NCBI RefSeq assembly: GCF_003952185.1
Contig: NZ_RXFS01000003.1
Location: 124,001-188,000 of the forward strand
Source of the DNA: Variovorax sp. 679
GTDB taxonomy: Bacteria; Pseudomonadota; Gammaproteobacteria; Burkholderiales; Burkholderiaceae_C
Length of the DNA stretch: 64,000 nt
Reading direction: 5' to 3'
In this document: positions 27,013 to 36,907 of the stretch, one piece after another
How positions within the stretch are numbered: the first letter of the stretch is position 1
How the letters are laid out: every line of letters begins with the position of its first letter
Translations under genes and position numbers: made by a program
Notes under the pieces: generated by a model
The model's database searches: none
The model's input: the letters and a program-made list of their open reading frames with translations, nothing else
What the model was told of the DNA's origin: nothing

Positions 27013-28529
27013 GCCGCGGCGATCATTTCGTACACCTCGTCCTCGGTCGAGCCGCCAGGCAGTTCGCCCACCTTCTTCCTGTCGCGCAGCACCACGATGC
27101 GATGCGCCACGCGCACCACCTCGCTCATCTCCGACGAGATGAAGATCACCGCCATGCCCGCCTTCGCGAGCCGCAGGATCTCTTCCATGATCTCCTGCTT
27201 GGCCGCCACGTCGATGCCGCGCGTGGGCTCGTCGAGGATCAGCAGGCGCGGCTCGGTCGCGAGCCAGCGCGCGATCATGGCCTTCTGCTGGTTGCCGCCG
27301 GAGAGCAGGCCGATGGGTGTCTCGACGCTCGCGGTCTTGATGCCGAGCGACGCGACGAACTTCTCCGCCATCGCCGTCTGCTCGGCATACGAAAGAAAGC
27401 GCCTCGTGCCCAGCCGTGCCTGCAACGCCAGCGCGATGTTCTCCCGCACCGACAGCTCGGCGACGATGCCATCCGTCTTGCGCTCCTCTGGACACAGTGC
27501 CAGGCCTTCGCGGATCGCATCGGCCGGGTTCGAGAAAGAGACGCTGCGGCCGTCGACGTTGAGCACGCCGCGATCCGGCGTCTCCAGACCGAACAGCAGC
27601 CGCGCGAGTTCCGTACGGCCCGCGCCGAGCAGCCCCGCGATGCCGACGACCTCGCCCGCGCGCACGCGCAGGTCGGTCGCCTGCAGCTGCCCCGCCTGTC
27701 CCAGCCCTTCGATCTGCAGCAGCGCGGGCGCAGCCTCGTCGAACGCAGGCAAGGCTGCCGGCCGCGCCGACTGCGCCGCCAGCTCGCGCCCGAGCATCGC
27801 GGCAATCAGCGCCTGCGGCCCCAGTTCCGTCGCGCGCCATTCGCCGATCCAGCCGCCGTTGCGCAACACGGTGATGCGGTCCGACACCGCATACATCTGG
27901 TTGAGGAAGTGCGTGACGAAGACTATCGCCAGCCCTTCGCCGCGCAGCCTGCGCAGCACCTCGAACAGCTTCTCGACCTCGTCGTCGTCCAGGCTGGAAG
28001 TCGGCTCGTCGAGGATCAGCACTTTCGACGAAACGCCCAGCGCACGCGCGATCGCCACCATCTGCTGCACCGCCACCGAGTAGCTCGACAGCAGCCGCGT
28101 CACATCGATGTCGAGCCCGATGCGCCCGAGCAGTTCTTCGGCACGCCGGTTCACCGCGGCCCAGTCGATGCGAAAACCCTGCAACGCACCGCAGCGCGGA
28201 TATCGCCCCGCGAACACGTTCTCCGCCACCGAGAGGTTCGGGCACAGGTTCACCTCCTGGTAGACCGTGCTGATGCCCAGCTTCTGCGCCTCCAGCGGCG
28301 AGTGCGGCCGGATCGGCCGGCCCTCGAGCAGCATCTCGCCCCCGCTCGACGGCAGCACGCCCGTCAGCACCTTGATCAGCGTCGACTTGCCCGCGCCGTT
28401 CTGCCCCATCAGCGCATGGATCTCTCCCGGGTACAGGTTCAGCCGCACGTCGCGCAGCACCGGGATGCCACCGAACTGCTTGTGGATGCCCTTGAGCTCC
28501 AGCACGGGCGAAGGCGTGTCGTCAGGCAT
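27009..28529 (-). CDS. sugar ABC transporter ATPase, YtfR-like (two ATPase domains)
   Basis: A 506-residue protein with two ATPase domains, as usual for monosaccharide importers. The first has Walker A GQNGAGKST near residue 40 and Walker B KVLILDEPTSSLD near 165. The second has a modified Walker A (GLLGAGRTEL near 290) and [15 protein letters not shown] near 400, followed by [12 protein letters not shown]. It starts 9 bp after the GguB-like permease, so the second transporter set follows the first without a break. Confidence 0.92.
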   Translation of the reverse strand: MPDDTPSPVLELKGIHKQFGGIPVLRDVRLNLYPGEIHALMGQNGAGKSTLIKVLTGVLPSSGGEMLLEGRPIRPHSPLEAQKLGISTVYQEVNLCPNLSVAENVFAGRYPRCGALQGFRIDWAAVNRRAEELLGRIGLDIDVTRLLSSYSVAVQQMVAIARALGVSSKVLILDEPTSSLDDDEVEKLFEVLRRLRGEGLAIVFVTHFLNQMYAVSDRITVLRNGGWIGEWRATELGPQALIAAMLGRELAAQSARPAALPAFDEAAPALLQIEGLGQAGQLQATDLRVRAGEVVGIAGLLGAGRTELARLLFGLETPDRGVLNVDGRSVSFSNPADAIREGLALCPEERKTDGIVAELSVRENIALALQARLGTRRFLSYAEQTAMAEKFVASLGIKTASVETPIGLLSGGNQQKAMIARWLATEPRLLILDEPTRGIDVAAKQEIMEEILRLAKAGMAVIFISSEMSEVVRVAHRIVVLRDRKKVGELPGGSTEDEVYEMIAAA

Positions 28530-28538
28530 GAGCAGCCG

Positions 28539-29756
28539 TCACTTGTTCTTGTTGTAGACGTCGATGAACACCGCCGCCAGCAGCACCAGCCCCTTGATGA
28601 CCTGCTGGTAGTCGATGCCGATGCCCAGGATCGACATGCCGTTGTTCATCACGCCCATGATGAAGGCGCCGATCACCGCGCCCATCACCCGGCCCACGCC
28701 GCCCGAGGCCGATGCGCCGCCGATGAAGCAGGCCGCGATCACGTCCAGCTCGAAGCCCAGGCCGGCCTTCGGCGTGGCCGTGTTGAGCCGCGCCGCGAAC
28801 ACCAACCCCGCCAGCGCCGCCAGCGCGCCCATGTTCACGAAGGTGAGGAACGCCAGCCGCTGCGTCTTCACGCCCGAAAGCCGCGCCGCCTTCTCGTTGC
28901 CGCCCAGCGCATAGATGCGCCGGCCGACGGTGGTGCGGTTGGTGACGAAGTCGTACACCACGATCAGCACCGCCATCACGATCAGCACGTTGGGCAGGCC
29001 CTTGTAGGTCGACAGCAGGTAGCTGAAGAACAGGATGATGGCCGCGAAGAACAGGTTCTTCACCAGGAAGAAGGCGTAAGGCTCCTGCTCCATGCCGTGC
29101 GCCGCGAGCCTGGCGCGCCCGCGCAGCTTGAAGAACACCAGCGCCGCGGCAGCCAGCGCGCCGACGATCAGCGAGGTGGTGCGCAGCGTGTCGCCGCCCA
29201 GCGGATCGGGAATGAAGCCCGAGCTCAGCCGCTGGAACTCCACCGGGAAAGGCCCCACCGACTGCCCCGCCAGCAGCGCCAGCGTGAGCCCCTTGAACAC
29301 CAGCATGCCGGCGAGCGTGACGATGAACGACGGGATCTTGCGAAACGCCACGAACCAGCCCTGCGCCGCGCCGATGACCGCGCCCGCGAGGATGCTCACG
29401 ATGGCCGTGGGCACGAAGTGCCACTCGTACTCCACCATCAGCACAGCCGCCAGCGCGCCGATGAAGCCGCACACCGAGCCCACCGACAGGTCGATGTGCC
29501 CCGCCACGATCACCAGCAGCATGCCCAGCGCCATGATGACCACGTAGCTGTTCTGCAGCAGCAGGTTGGTGAGGTTCAGCGGCCGCAGCAGCGTGCCGTC
29601 GGTCAGCACCTGGAACAGCACCATGATCGCGACCAGCGAGATCAGCATGCCGTACTCGCGCAGGTTGTTCTTCAGGAAGCCGGCATGCAGCTTCGCCGAT
29701 GCGCCCTCCGCCGCTGGAACGGCGGCTTTCACCGCGTTGACTTCAGGCTGGGACAT
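28539..29756 (-). CDS. multiple-sugar ABC transporter permease, GguB/MmsB-like
   Basis: A 405-residue permease, longer than the other two in this locus, with an N-terminal cytosolic stretch (residues 1-35) and the motif [13 protein letters not shown] near 90. The family (GguB) works with ChvE and GguA to import arabinose, xylose, galactose, glucose and fucose. The start overlaps the end of the GguA-like ATPase gene by 14 bp. Confidence 0.92.
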   Translation of the reverse strand: MSQPEVNAVKAAVPAAEGASAKLHAGFLKNNLREYGMLISLVAIMVLFQVLTDGTLLRPLNLTNLLLQNSYVVIMALGMLLVIVAGHIDLSVGSVCGFIGALAAVLMVEYEWHFVPTAIVSILAGAVIGAAQGWFVAFRKIPSFIVTLAGMLVFKGLTLALLAGQSVGPFPVEFQRLSSGFIPDPLGGDTLRTTSLIVGALAAAALVFFKLRGRARLAAHGMEQEPYAFFLVKNLFFAAIILFFSYLLSTYKGLPNVLIVMAVLIVVYDFVTNRTTVGRRIYALGGNEKAARLSGVKTQRLAFLTFVNMGALAALAGLVFAARLNTATPKAGLGFELDVIAACFIGGASASGGVGRVMGAVIGAFIMGVMNNGMSILGIGIDYQQVIKGLVLLAAVFIDVYNKNK

Positions 29757-31311
29757 GGACGGAACTCCCTGAACTCACGATGGCATGCATGATGCGCTCC
29801 TGCGAGGCTTCGGCAGCCGGAAACTCGGCGACGAAGCGCCCCTCGTTCATCACGTAGATGCGGTCGCACATGCCAAGCAACTCCGGCAGTTCGGAAGAAA
29901 TCATGAGAATGCCCTTGCCCTCGCTCGCGAGCCTGTCGATGATGGTGTAGATCTCGTACTTGGCACCCACGTCGATGCCGCGCGTGGGCTCGTCGAGGAT
30001 CAGCAGTTCGGGCTTGGTGAAGAGCCACTTGCTCAGCACCACCTTCTGCTGGTTGCCGCCTGAAAGGTTGACCACCAGTTGCTCGATGCCCGAGCAGCGG
30101 ATGTTGAGTGCCTTGCGGTACTCGTTGGCCACGTTGAACTCGCGCCCGTTGTCGATCACCGACCTGTCGGCGATCGCATCCAGGTTCGCGAGGCTGATGT
30201 TCTTGCGGATGTCTTCCTCGAGCACCAGCCCGAGGCCCTTGCGGTCTTCCGTGACATAGGCGATGCCATGGTCGATGGCCTTGCGCACCGTGCTCACGTC
30301 CACCGGCTTGCCGTGCATGAACACCGAGCCGCTGATGCGCTGGCCGTAGGAGCGGCCGAAGACGCTCATGGCCAGCTCGGTGCGGCCCGCGCCCATGAGG
30401 CCGGCGATGCCGACGATCTCTCCCTGGCGCACGTTCAGGCTCACGCCCTTGATCTGCTCGCGGTCGGCGTGCAGCGCATGGTGCACGCGCCAGTCGCGCA
30501 CCTCGAACACCGTCTCGCCGATCTTCGGGTCGCGCTGCGGATAGCGGTGCGCCATGTCGCGCCCGACCATGCCGCGGATGATGCGATCCTCGCTGATGGG
30601 CTGGCCGCGGCAGTCCATGGTCTCCACCGTCGCGCCGTCGCGCAGCACGGTGATGGAGTCGGCCACCTTGGCGATCTCGTTGAGCTTGTGCGAGATCAGG
30701 ATCGACGCGATGCCCTGGCGCTTGAGCTCCAGCAGCAGCATCAGCAGAGCGTCGCTGTCGTTCTCGTTGAGGCTGGCGGTGGGCTCGTCGAGGATCAGCA
30801 GCTTCACCTCCTTGGCCAGCGCCTTCGCGATCTCCACGAGCTGCTGCTTGCCCACGCCGAGGTCGGTCACCAGCGTGGTCGGCGGCTCCTTCAGGCCCAC
30901 CTTGGCGAGCAGCTCGCGCGTCTTCGCATAGGCGGCGAACCAGTCGATCACGCCGCCGCTGGCGATCTCGTTGCCCAGGAAGATGTTCTCCGCGATGGAC
31001 AGCAGAGGCACCAGCGCCAGCTCCTGGTGGATGATGATGATGCCGAGCTTCTCGCTGTCGGCGATGCCCCTGAAGCGCCGCTCCTCGCCCTCGAAGAAGA
31101 TCTCGCCGGTGTACGAGTCGCACGGGTAGACGCCGCTCAGCACTTTCATGAGCGTCGACTTGCCCGCGCCGTTCTCGCCCACCACCGCGTGGATCTCCCC
31201 CGCGCGCACGCTGAGGTTGACGTTGCTCAGCGCCTTCACGCCGGGAAACGTCTTGGTGATGCCGCGCATCTCGAGGATGGCGGCATCGGCAGTGCGACTG
31301 GCAACGCTCAC
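29743..31311 (-). CDS. multiple-sugar ABC transporter ATPase, GguA/MmsA-like
   Basis: A 522-residue double ATPase. Walker [10 protein letters not shown] is near residue 42 and Walker [12 protein letters not shown] near 165. The second half has [16 protein letters not shown] near 290 and [16 protein letters not shown] near 410, then [14 protein letters not shown]. Its ATG overlaps the ChvE-like gene stop by 4 bp. It energises the ChvE-GguB importer. Confidence 0.93.
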   Translation of the reverse strand: MSVASRTADAAILEMRGITKTFPGVKALSNVNLSVRAGEIHAVVGENGAGKSTLMKVLSGVYPCDSYTGEIFFEGEERRFRGIADSEKLGIIIIHQELALVPLLSIAENIFLGNEIASGGVIDWFAAYAKTRELLAKVGLKEPPTTLVTDLGVGKQQLVEIAKALAKEVKLLILDEPTASLNENDSDALLMLLLELKRQGIASILISHKLNEIAKVADSITVLRDGATVETMDCRGQPISEDRIIRGMVGRDMAHRYPQRDPKIGETVFEVRDWRVHHALHADREQIKGVSLNVRQGEIVGIAGLMGAGRTELAMSVFGRSYGQRISGSVFMHGKPVDVSTVRKAIDHGIAYVTEDRKGLGLVLEEDIRKNISLANLDAIADRSVIDNGREFNVANEYRKALNIRCSGIEQLVVNLSGGNQQKVVLSKWLFTKPELLILDEPTRGIDVGAKYEIYTIIDRLASEGKGILMISSELPELLGMCDRIYVMNEGRFVAEFPAAEASQERIMHAIVSSGSSVHVPA

Positions 31312-32378
31312 TTGATCTGGCTTTCCTTGTAGTAGCCGCTGTCGACCAGCACCTGCTTCCAGTTGGAGCCGTCCACGCTCACCGGCTTGAGCAGGTACGA
31401 GGGCACGACCTTGATGCCGTTGTTGTAGGTCTTGGTGTCGTTCACCTCGGGCGTCTTGCCCGAGAGCATCGCGTCCACCATGGCCACCGTCACCTTGGCC
31501 AGCTCGCGCGTGTCCTTGAACACGGTCGAGCTCTGCTCCTTGCGCAGGATCGACTTCACCGAGGGAATCTCGGCGTCCTGCCCTGACACCACAGGCATCG
31601 GCTGCGAGCCCGAGCCGTAGCCCACGCCCTTGAGCGAGGACAGGATGCCGATGGAAAGGCCGTCATACGGCGACAGCACCGCGTCGACGCGATCCTTGGT
31701 GTAGAAGGCCGACAGCAGGTTGTCCATGCGCGCCTGCGCCACCGCACCGTCCCAGCGCAGCGTGCCGACCTTGTCCATGCCCATCTGCTTGCTGCGCACC
31801 ACCAGCTTGCCGCTCTTGATGTACGGGTCGAGCACCGACATCGCGCCGTTGTAGAAGAAGAAGGCGTTGTTGTCGTCGGGCGAGCCGCCGAAGAGTTCGA
31901 TGTTGAACGGGCCCTTTCCGCTCTTCAGCCCCAGCGCCGACTCGATCGATTGCGCCTGCAGCACGCCGACCTGGAAGTTGTCGAAGGTGGCGTAGTAGTC
32001 GACGTTCTTCGAGCCCTTGATGAGCCGGTCGTACGCGATGACCTTCACACCCTTGTCGGCGGCCTTCTGCAGCACGTCGGACAGCGTGGTGCCGTCGATG
32101 GCCGCGATGACCAGCACCTTCGAGCCCTTGGTCACCATGTTCTCGATCTGCGCGAGCTGGTTCGGGATGTCGTCGTCGGCGTACTGCAGGTCGGTCTTGT
32201 AGCCCTTGTCCTTGAAGTACTTCGCCATGTTGGCGCCGTCGGCGATCCAGCGGGCCGATGACTTGGTGGGCATCGAGATGGCGATCAGGCCCTTGTCCTG
32301 CGCATTGGCCAGCGGCGTGAAGCCGACGACGGCCAATGCGATGCCCGCGAGGGAGGCCTTGAGGAATTTGCGTTTCAT
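31308..32378 (-). CDS. chvE: multiple-sugar-binding periplasmic protein, ChvE-like
   Basis: A 356-residue periplasmic binding protein with a signal peptide (residues 1-26, cleavage after ANA). The mature N-terminus [17 protein letters not shown] and the segments YDRLI and [18 protein letters not shown] are typical of ChvE/xylose-binding proteins. ChvE homologues bind aldoses including L-arabinose, D-galactose and D-glucose and in Agrobacterium also signal to VirA. It is followed without gap by its ATPase and permease. The GbpR-like regulator at 35 kb is the usual controller of chvE. Confidence 0.9.
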   Translation of the reverse strand: MKRKFLKASLAGIALAVVGFTPLANAQDKGLIAISMPTKSSARWIADGANMAKYFKDKGYKTDLQYADDDIPNQLAQIENMVTKGSKVLVIAAIDGTTLSDVLQKAADKGVKVIAYDRLIKGSKNVDYYATFDNFQVGVLQAQSIESALGLKSGKGPFNIELFGGSPDDNNAFFFYNGAMSVLDPYIKSGKLVVRSKQMGMDKVGTLRWDGAVAQARMDNLLSAFYTKDRVDAVLSPYDGLSIGILSSLKGVGYGSGSQPMPVVSGQDAEIPSVKSILRKEQSSTVFKDTRELAKVTVAMVDAMLSGKTPEVNDTKTYNNGIKVVPSYLLKPVSVDGSNWKQVLVDSGYYKESQIK

Positions 32379-32390
32379 GGGTGTGGGCTC

Positions 32391-33356
32391 TCAGTACTTG
32401 CGGTTGGGAAACTCTTTGGCTGCGACTTCCATGGGGAAGATGCTCTCGACCGTCACGATGCGCTTGGGCAGCGTCTTGCCGTCCTTGATGTCCTTCACGG
32501 CCTGCATGAGCTGAGGCCCGAGCAGCGGGCTGCACTCGACCGACACGTTGAGCTTGCCGGCGATCATTGCTTCGAAGGCACCCTTCACGCCGTCGATGGA
32601 GATGATCACGATGTCCTTCGCGGGCTTCAGGCCGGCTTCCTCGATGGCCTGGATCGCGCCGATGGCCATGTCGTCGTTGTGCGCGTAGAGCACATTGATC
32701 TTCTTGCCTTCGGCCTTCAGGAAGGCTTCCATCACCTCCTTGCCCTTGGCGCGCGTGAAGTCGCCGGTCTGCGATCGGATGATCTTGAACTTCGGGTCGG
32801 CCTTGATGATTTCCTCGAAGCCCTTCTTGCGGTCGATGGCCGGCGCCGAGCCCACGGTGCCCTGCAGCTCGACGATGTTCACCTCGCCCTTCTGGTCCTT
32901 CATCTTCTCCACCAGCCAGCGGCCGGCCTTGCGGCCTTCCTCGGTGAAGTCGGAGCCCATGAAGGTCACGTAGAGCGAGTCGTCCTTGGTGTTGACGGAG
33001 CGGTCAGTCAGCACCACCGGGATCTTGGCGGCCTTTGCTTCGCGCAGCACGGTCTCCCAGCCCGACTCGACCACCGGCGAGAAGGCGATCACGTCGACCT
33101 TCTGCGCGATGTACGAGCGGATGGCCTTGATCTGGTTTTCCTGCTTCTGCTGCGCATCGGAGAACTTGAGCTCGATGCCCGCGTCCTTCGCGGAAGACTT
33201 GATCGACTCGGTATTGGCGGTGCGCCATTCGCTCTCGGCGCCCACCTGCGCGAAGCCGAGCACGAGTTTCTTCTGCGCGAGCACGGAGGCGGGCAGCAGT
33301 CCGCCGAGCGCGGCTGCGGCCAGGGCGGCGTTGAGGGTGCGGCGATTCATGGTCAT
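32391..33356 (-). CDS. sugar-binding periplasmic protein, YtfQ-like
   Basis: A 321-residue binding protein with a signal peptide (residues 1-27, cleavage after VLA). The mature start LVLGFAQVGAESEWRTANTE and the DRSVNT, GDFTRAKG and YAHNDDMAIG segments match galactofuranose-binding YtfQ and relatives. AAGGAG stands 7 bp before the first of two ATGs (33356), deciding the start. Its likely partners (YtfR/YtfT/YjfF-like) lie 4 kb further on, separated by the ChvE-GguAB genes. Confidence 0.9.
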   Translation of the reverse strand: MTMNRRTLNAALAAAALGGLLPASVLAQKKLVLGFAQVGAESEWRTANTESIKSSAKDAGIELKFSDAQQKQENQIKAIRSYIAQKVDVIAFSPVVESGWETVLREAKAAKIPVVLTDRSVNTKDDSLYVTFMGSDFTEEGRKAGRWLVEKMKDQKGEVNIVELQGTVGSAPAIDRKKGFEEIIKADPKFKIIRSQTGDFTRAKGKEVMEAFLKAEGKKINVLYAHNDDMAIGAIQAIEEAGLKPAKDIVIISIDGVKGAFEAMIAGKLNVSVECSPLLGPQLMQAVKDIKDGKTLPKRIVTVESIFPMEVAAKEFPNRKY

Positions 33357-33417
33357 GGGATGTCTCCTTCTTGAAGATTCGAGGACTTGCTGGTTGGCGT
33401 GATGAAACCCCGTCCGG

Positions 33418-34872
33418 TCAGGCCAGCATGTAGCCGGTCTTCACCGTCGTGTAGAACTCCGCGGCGTGGCGCCCTTGTTCGCGCGGCCCGTAGCCCGACC
33501 CCTTGCGGCCGCCGAAGGGCACGTGGAAGTCCACCCCCGCGGTCGGCAGATTGACCATCGTCATGCCCACCACGGCATGGCGCCTGAAATGCATCGCGTG
33601 CTTCAGCGAATTGGTGCAGATGCCCGCGCACAGGCCGAAGGGCGTGTCGTTGCACAGCGCCAGCGCGTCGTCGTAGTCGTCGGCGCGCAGCACGCAGGCC
33701 AGCGGCCCGAAGACTTCTTCGCGCGCGATGCGGTGCGCGGGCTTCGCGAGAAACAGCGCGGGGCTCATGTAGTGGCCGGAGGTGGCACGCTCCAGCGCCT
33801 CGCCGCCCCACACATGTTCGGCGCCTTCCTCGCGCGCCACGTCGACCCAGGCGAGGTCCTGCGAGAGGCGCTCTTCGTCCGCCACCGGGCCTATGTCGAC
33901 GCCACGCTCCAATGCGTGGCCGATCTTCAGCGTCTTCAGGCGCTGGCGCAGCTTTGCCACGAAGGCGTCGTGCACCGCCGACTCCACGATGAGCCGGCTC
34001 GACGCGGTGCAGCGCTGGCCCGCGGAAAAGTAGGCGCCCTGCACCGCGCAGTCGACGGCGCGGTCGAGGTCGGCATCGGCCAGCACCACCAGCGCGTTCT
34101 TGCCGCCCGTCTCCAGCTGCACCTTGGCGCGCCTCGCGGCGGCCGCCTGCAGGATGCGCTCGCCGTTCGCCATCGAGCCGGTGAAGCTCAGCGCGTCGAC
34201 GAGCGGGCTGTCGACCAGCGCCTGCCCCACCTCGCGGCCGCTGCCCATCACGAGGTTGAAGGCACCGGCCGGCAGCGCGGCGCGGCTGATGATCTCGGCC
34301 AGCGCCCAGCCGCAGGCCGACACCAGTTCGGCCGGCTTGAACACCACGCTGTTGCCATGGGCCAGCGCAGGCGCGATCTTCCATGCGGGAACGACGAAGG
34401 GCGAGTTCCACGGCGTGATGAGCCCCACCACGCCGACCGGTTCGCGCGTGACGTCGACCTGCACGCCGGCGCGCACCGAGGCCACGTTCTCGCCACCGCC
34501 GCCGCGCAGCGCCTCGCCCGCGAAGAACTTGAAGATCTGCCCCGAGCGGACCACTTCGGCCACCGCCTCGGCCAGCGTCTTGCCTTCCTCGCGCGCCAGC
34601 AGCAGGCCCAGGTCGTCCTTGCGTGCGAGCAGTTCGGTGCCGATGCGGTCGAGCACGTCGGCGCGCCGCTGCGGCGTGCTGTGGCTCCAGTGCGGGAAAG
34701 CCTCGGTCGCGGCGCGGATGGCGGCCTCGGCCTGGCGGCGATCGGCACGCGCGTACTCGGCCACCACTTCGCTGGTGTCCGAGGGATTGGCGCTCACACC
34801 GGTGGTCGCGCTGGTTTCCCAGCGGCCATTGATGTACTGCCGCACGTTCTGATGAATCTCGCCGTGGATCAC
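33418..34872 (-). CDS. aldehyde dehydrogenase, probable 2-oxoglutarate semialdehyde dehydrogenase
   Basis: An NAD(P)-dependent aldehyde dehydrogenase of 484 residues if started at the GTG at 34872. Catalytic residues on that numbering are N156 (TPWNSP), E254 (LETGGKN) and C288 (GQRCTASS). In the oxidative arabinose/xylose route this family makes 2-oxoglutarate from its semialdehyde, which fits the surrounding genes. The frame opens up to a TTG at 34938 that lies inside a palindromic operator candidate, so a start there is unlikely; homologues usually begin just before NVRQYINGRW. It is first in the long catabolic and transport operon. Confidence 0.85.
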   Translation of the reverse strand: MIHGEIHQNVRQYINGRWETSATTGVSANPSDTSEVVAEYARADRRQAEAAIRAATEAFPHWSHSTPQRRADVLDRIGTELLARKDDLGLLLAREEGKTLAEAVAEVVRSGQIFKFFAGEALRGGGGENVASVRAGVQVDVTREPVGVVGLITPWNSPFVVPAWKIAPALAHGNSVVFKPAELVSACGWALAEIISRAALPAGAFNLVMGSGREVGQALVDSPLVDALSFTGSMANGERILQAAAARRAKVQLETGGKNALVVLADADLDRAVDCAVQGAYFSAGQRCTASSRLIVESAVHDAFVAKLRQRLKTLKIGHALERGVDIGPVADEERLSQDLAWVDVAREEGAEHVWGGEALERATSGHYMSPALFLAKPAHRIAREEVFGPLACVLRADDYDDALALCNDTPFGLCAGICTNSLKHAMHFRRHAVVGMTMVNLPTAGVDFHVPFGGRKGSGYGPREQGRHAAEFYTTVKTGYMLA

Positions 34873-34922
34873 CGGGGCGTGGACCTTGTCTCTGTTGTTC
34901 TTGGAGTGCCCGGAGTCTATGA

Positions 34923-34944
34923 ATTGATTTGATATCAATCCAAT
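34923..34944. promoter_or_regulatory. palindromic operator candidate between aldehyde dehydrogenase and GbpR-like genes
   Basis: The core TTGATATCAA (34929-34938) is a perfect 10-bp palindrome, flanked by ATTG (34923-34926) and CAAT (34941-34944). It lies in the divergent promoter, 77 bp before the LysR regulator. The 9-mer ATATCAATC here (34932-34940) recurs in the sugar dehydrogenase/lactonase promoter (36816-36824). Binding by the GbpR-like regulator is inferred. Confidence 0.55.
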
Positions 34945-35020
34945 CGTTTTTTAAGCAAAATGGATATCGATCGCCGGATTCTGGAAAACCCGATCAGTCC
35001 TTTGTTTCAAGCCCAGAGAC

Positions 35021-35980
35021 ATGACCAACTACAACCACTGGTTCATCCGCGCCCGCCTCAAGACCCGCCAGCTGCTGCTGCTCGTGGCACTGGCCGAGGA
35101 GGGCAACATCCACCGCGCGGCACAGGTGCTCAACATGACCCAGCCAGCCGCCTCCAAGCTGCTGAAGGACCTGGAAGACGTGCTGGAGGTGCCGCTGTTC
35201 GACCGCCTGCCGCGCGGCATGCGCCCGACCTGGTACGGCGAGACCATGATCCGCCACGCCCGCGTCGCGCTCGCGAGCCTGAACCAGGCGCACGACGAAC
35301 TCACCGCGCTCAAGGCCGGCCGCTTCGGCCAGGTGAGCGTGGGCGCCATCACCGCGCCGGGCCTCACGCTGATGCCGCCGGCCGTGGCGATGGTGAAGCG
35401 CGAGCAGCCCGACCTGCGCGTGTCGCTGGAGATAGAAACCAGCCCCGTGCTGCTCGAGCGGCTGGAGCAGGGCAAGCTCGACATCCTGGTGGCGCGGCTG
35501 TTCGCCGAGCACGACAAGGCGCAGCTGCGCTACGAGGCCCTGAGCGAGGAACCCGTGTGTGCGCTGGTGCGCCCCGGCCACCCGCTGCTGGGCGTGAGCG
35601 GGCTCACGCTGCGCGACGTGGTGGGCGCCGGCTGGATCGTGCCACCCGCGGGCAGCGTGCTGCGGCACCGCTTCGAGCTGATGTTCCAGGAAGAAGGCCT
35701 CGCGCCGCCGACCAACACCATCGAGAGCTCGGCCCTGCTCTTCATCACGCGAATGCTGCAGCAGAGCGACATGGTCGCGGTGCTGGCGACCGACGTGGCG
35801 CGCTACTACGCGTCGCACGGCATCGTGTCGCTGCTGCCGCTGGACATGCCCTGCCACATGGACGCCTTCGGCATCATCACCCGCACCGACAGGCTGCCCT
35901 CGCCGGCGGCGAAGGTGATGATGAAGGCGCTGAAGACTGCGAGCATGAGCGTCTACGGACGCAAGCTCGAGATCGACTGA
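35021..35980 (+). CDS. LysR-family regulator, GbpR-like
   Basis: A 319-residue LysR-type regulator. The helix-turn-helix spans about residues 20-60 (GNIHRAAQVLNMTQPAASKL), and the ligand-binding domain about 95-305. The family resembles GbpR, which controls chvE-type sugar-binding protein genes in response to arabinose, galactose or fucose. It is divergent from the operon holding the ChvE homologue, and its stop is 19 bp from the converging sugar dehydrogenase. A GC-rich 6-bp hairpin overlaps the stop (35979-35993). Confidence 0.87.
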   Translation: MTNYNHWFIRARLKTRQLLLLVALAEEGNIHRAAQVLNMTQPAASKLLKDLEDVLEVPLFDRLPRGMRPTWYGETMIRHARVALASLNQAHDELTALKAGRFGQVSVGAITAPGLTLMPPAVAMVKREQPDLRVSLEIETSPVLLERLEQGKLDILVARLFAEHDKAQLRYEALSEEPVCALVRPGHPLLGVSGLTLRDVVGAGWIVPPAGSVLRHRFELMFQEEGLAPPTNTIESSALLFITRMLQQSDMVAVLATDVARYYASHGIVSLLPLDMPCHMDAFGIITRTDRLPSPAAKVMMKALKTASMSVYGRKLEID

Positions 35981-35999
35981 CGGCCGGGCCGTCGCGACT

Positions 36000-36773
36000 T
36001 CAGGTCCAGCCGGCGTCTACCGTGAACTCCTGCGCCGTGCACATCTTCGCGTCGTCCGATGCGAGGAACAGCACCATGCGCGCGATGTCTTCCGGCATCA
36101 GCTTGTCGGGCAGGCACTGGTTGCGCTTGAGCGCCTGCTCGCCCTCCTCGTCGAGCCACAGCTTCACCTGCCGCTCGGTCATCACCCAGCCGGGCGACAC
36201 GGTGTTGATACGGATGCGGTCCTTGCCCAGATCCACCGCGAGCCCACGCGTGAGGCCGTTCACCGACGACTTGGCGATCGCGTAGCAGGGGTAGCCCGAA
36301 CCCTTGGTCTGCCAGCCCGTCGAGCCCAGGTTGACCACCGAACCGAAGCCCAGCCGCTTCATGCCCGGCACCACCGATTGAATGGCGAACAGCGCAGGCC
36401 GTTCGTTGATGGCCATGCGGTTGTCGTAGTAGTCGGGCGTGACCGATTCGAGCGTGTGGCGGTCGTCGCTCGCCACGTTGTTGACCAGCACCGCGAAGTC
36501 GCCGAGTTCGGTGGCGGCATCGGCAATCGCCTTCTGCAGCGCGGCGATGTCGCGCACGTCGCAGGCGCGCCACCAGGGCGCGGCGTGGCCTGACTTTTCG
36601 ATCTGCTGCGCGAGTTCCGCGCTGGCAGTCTCGGCAATGTCGACGAAGGCCACGCGCGCGCCCTGCGCCGCGAACGCGGACACGATGGCCGCGCCGATGC
36701 CGCTGCCGCCGCCGGTGACGAACACCGTGCGACCCTTGAGGCTGGGATGGATGGAAAGCTGGGGGGAATTCAA
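36000..36773 (-). CDS. SDR sugar 1-dehydrogenase (L-arabinose/D-xylose type)
   Basis: A 257-residue short-chain dehydrogenase. The Rossmann motif TGGGSGIG is at residues 20-27 and the catalytic set is S151, Y164 and K168. The segments NDDRH-like ASDDRH (residues 101-106) and the C-terminal ending DAGWT closely resemble Caulobacter D-xylose dehydrogenase. It should oxidise L-arabinose, and perhaps D-xylose or D-galactose, to the lactone. The start is a TTG with GGAG about 8 bp before it; no ATG precedes the Rossmann fold. It is divergent from the lactonase that would use its product. Confidence 0.85.
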   Translation of the reverse strand: MNSPQLSIHPSLKGRTVFVTGGGSGIGAAIVSAFAAQGARVAFVDIAETASAELAQQIEKSGHAAPWWRACDVRDIAALQKAIADAATELGDFAVLVNNVASDDRHTLESVTPDYYDNRMAINERPALFAIQSVVPGMKRLGFGSVVNLGSTGWQTKGSGYPCYAIAKSSVNGLTRGLAVDLGKDRIRINTVSPGWVMTERQVKLWLDEEGEQALKRNQCLPDKLMPEDIARMVLFLASDDAKMCTAQEFTVDAGWT

Positions 36774-36812
36774 GAAGAGTCTCCGGAGGGCCCTGCATTT
36801 GACATTGCAATA

Positions 36813-36830
36813 TGCATATCAATCAATGCA
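36813..36830. promoter_or_regulatory. inverted-repeat operator candidate, sugar dehydrogenase/lactonase promoter
   Basis: TGCAT-ATCAATCA-ATGCA, a 5-bp inverted repeat in the 134-bp divergent region, includes the 9-mer ATATCAATC also found in the regulator's own promoter. A second ATCAATATG lies at about 36851. The region is markedly AT-rich against the surrounding DNA. Confidence 0.45.
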
Positions 36831-36907
36831 TGGATTTTTAATTTCCGTTATCAATATGCCTTGATACGATCCGCCGCGTCAAGAAAACATTGACCAAGGA
36901 AAAACAG

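Noticed and set aside
27102-29792. Long plus-strand open frame opposite the sugar transporter genes
   Set aside because: Shadow of YtfR-like and GguB-like genes; composition is histidine- and arginine-rich without motifs.
34873-34938. N-terminal extension of the aldehyde dehydrogenase to a TTG at 34938
   Set aside because: The TTG falls in a palindromic operator candidate and the added residues do not resemble family members.
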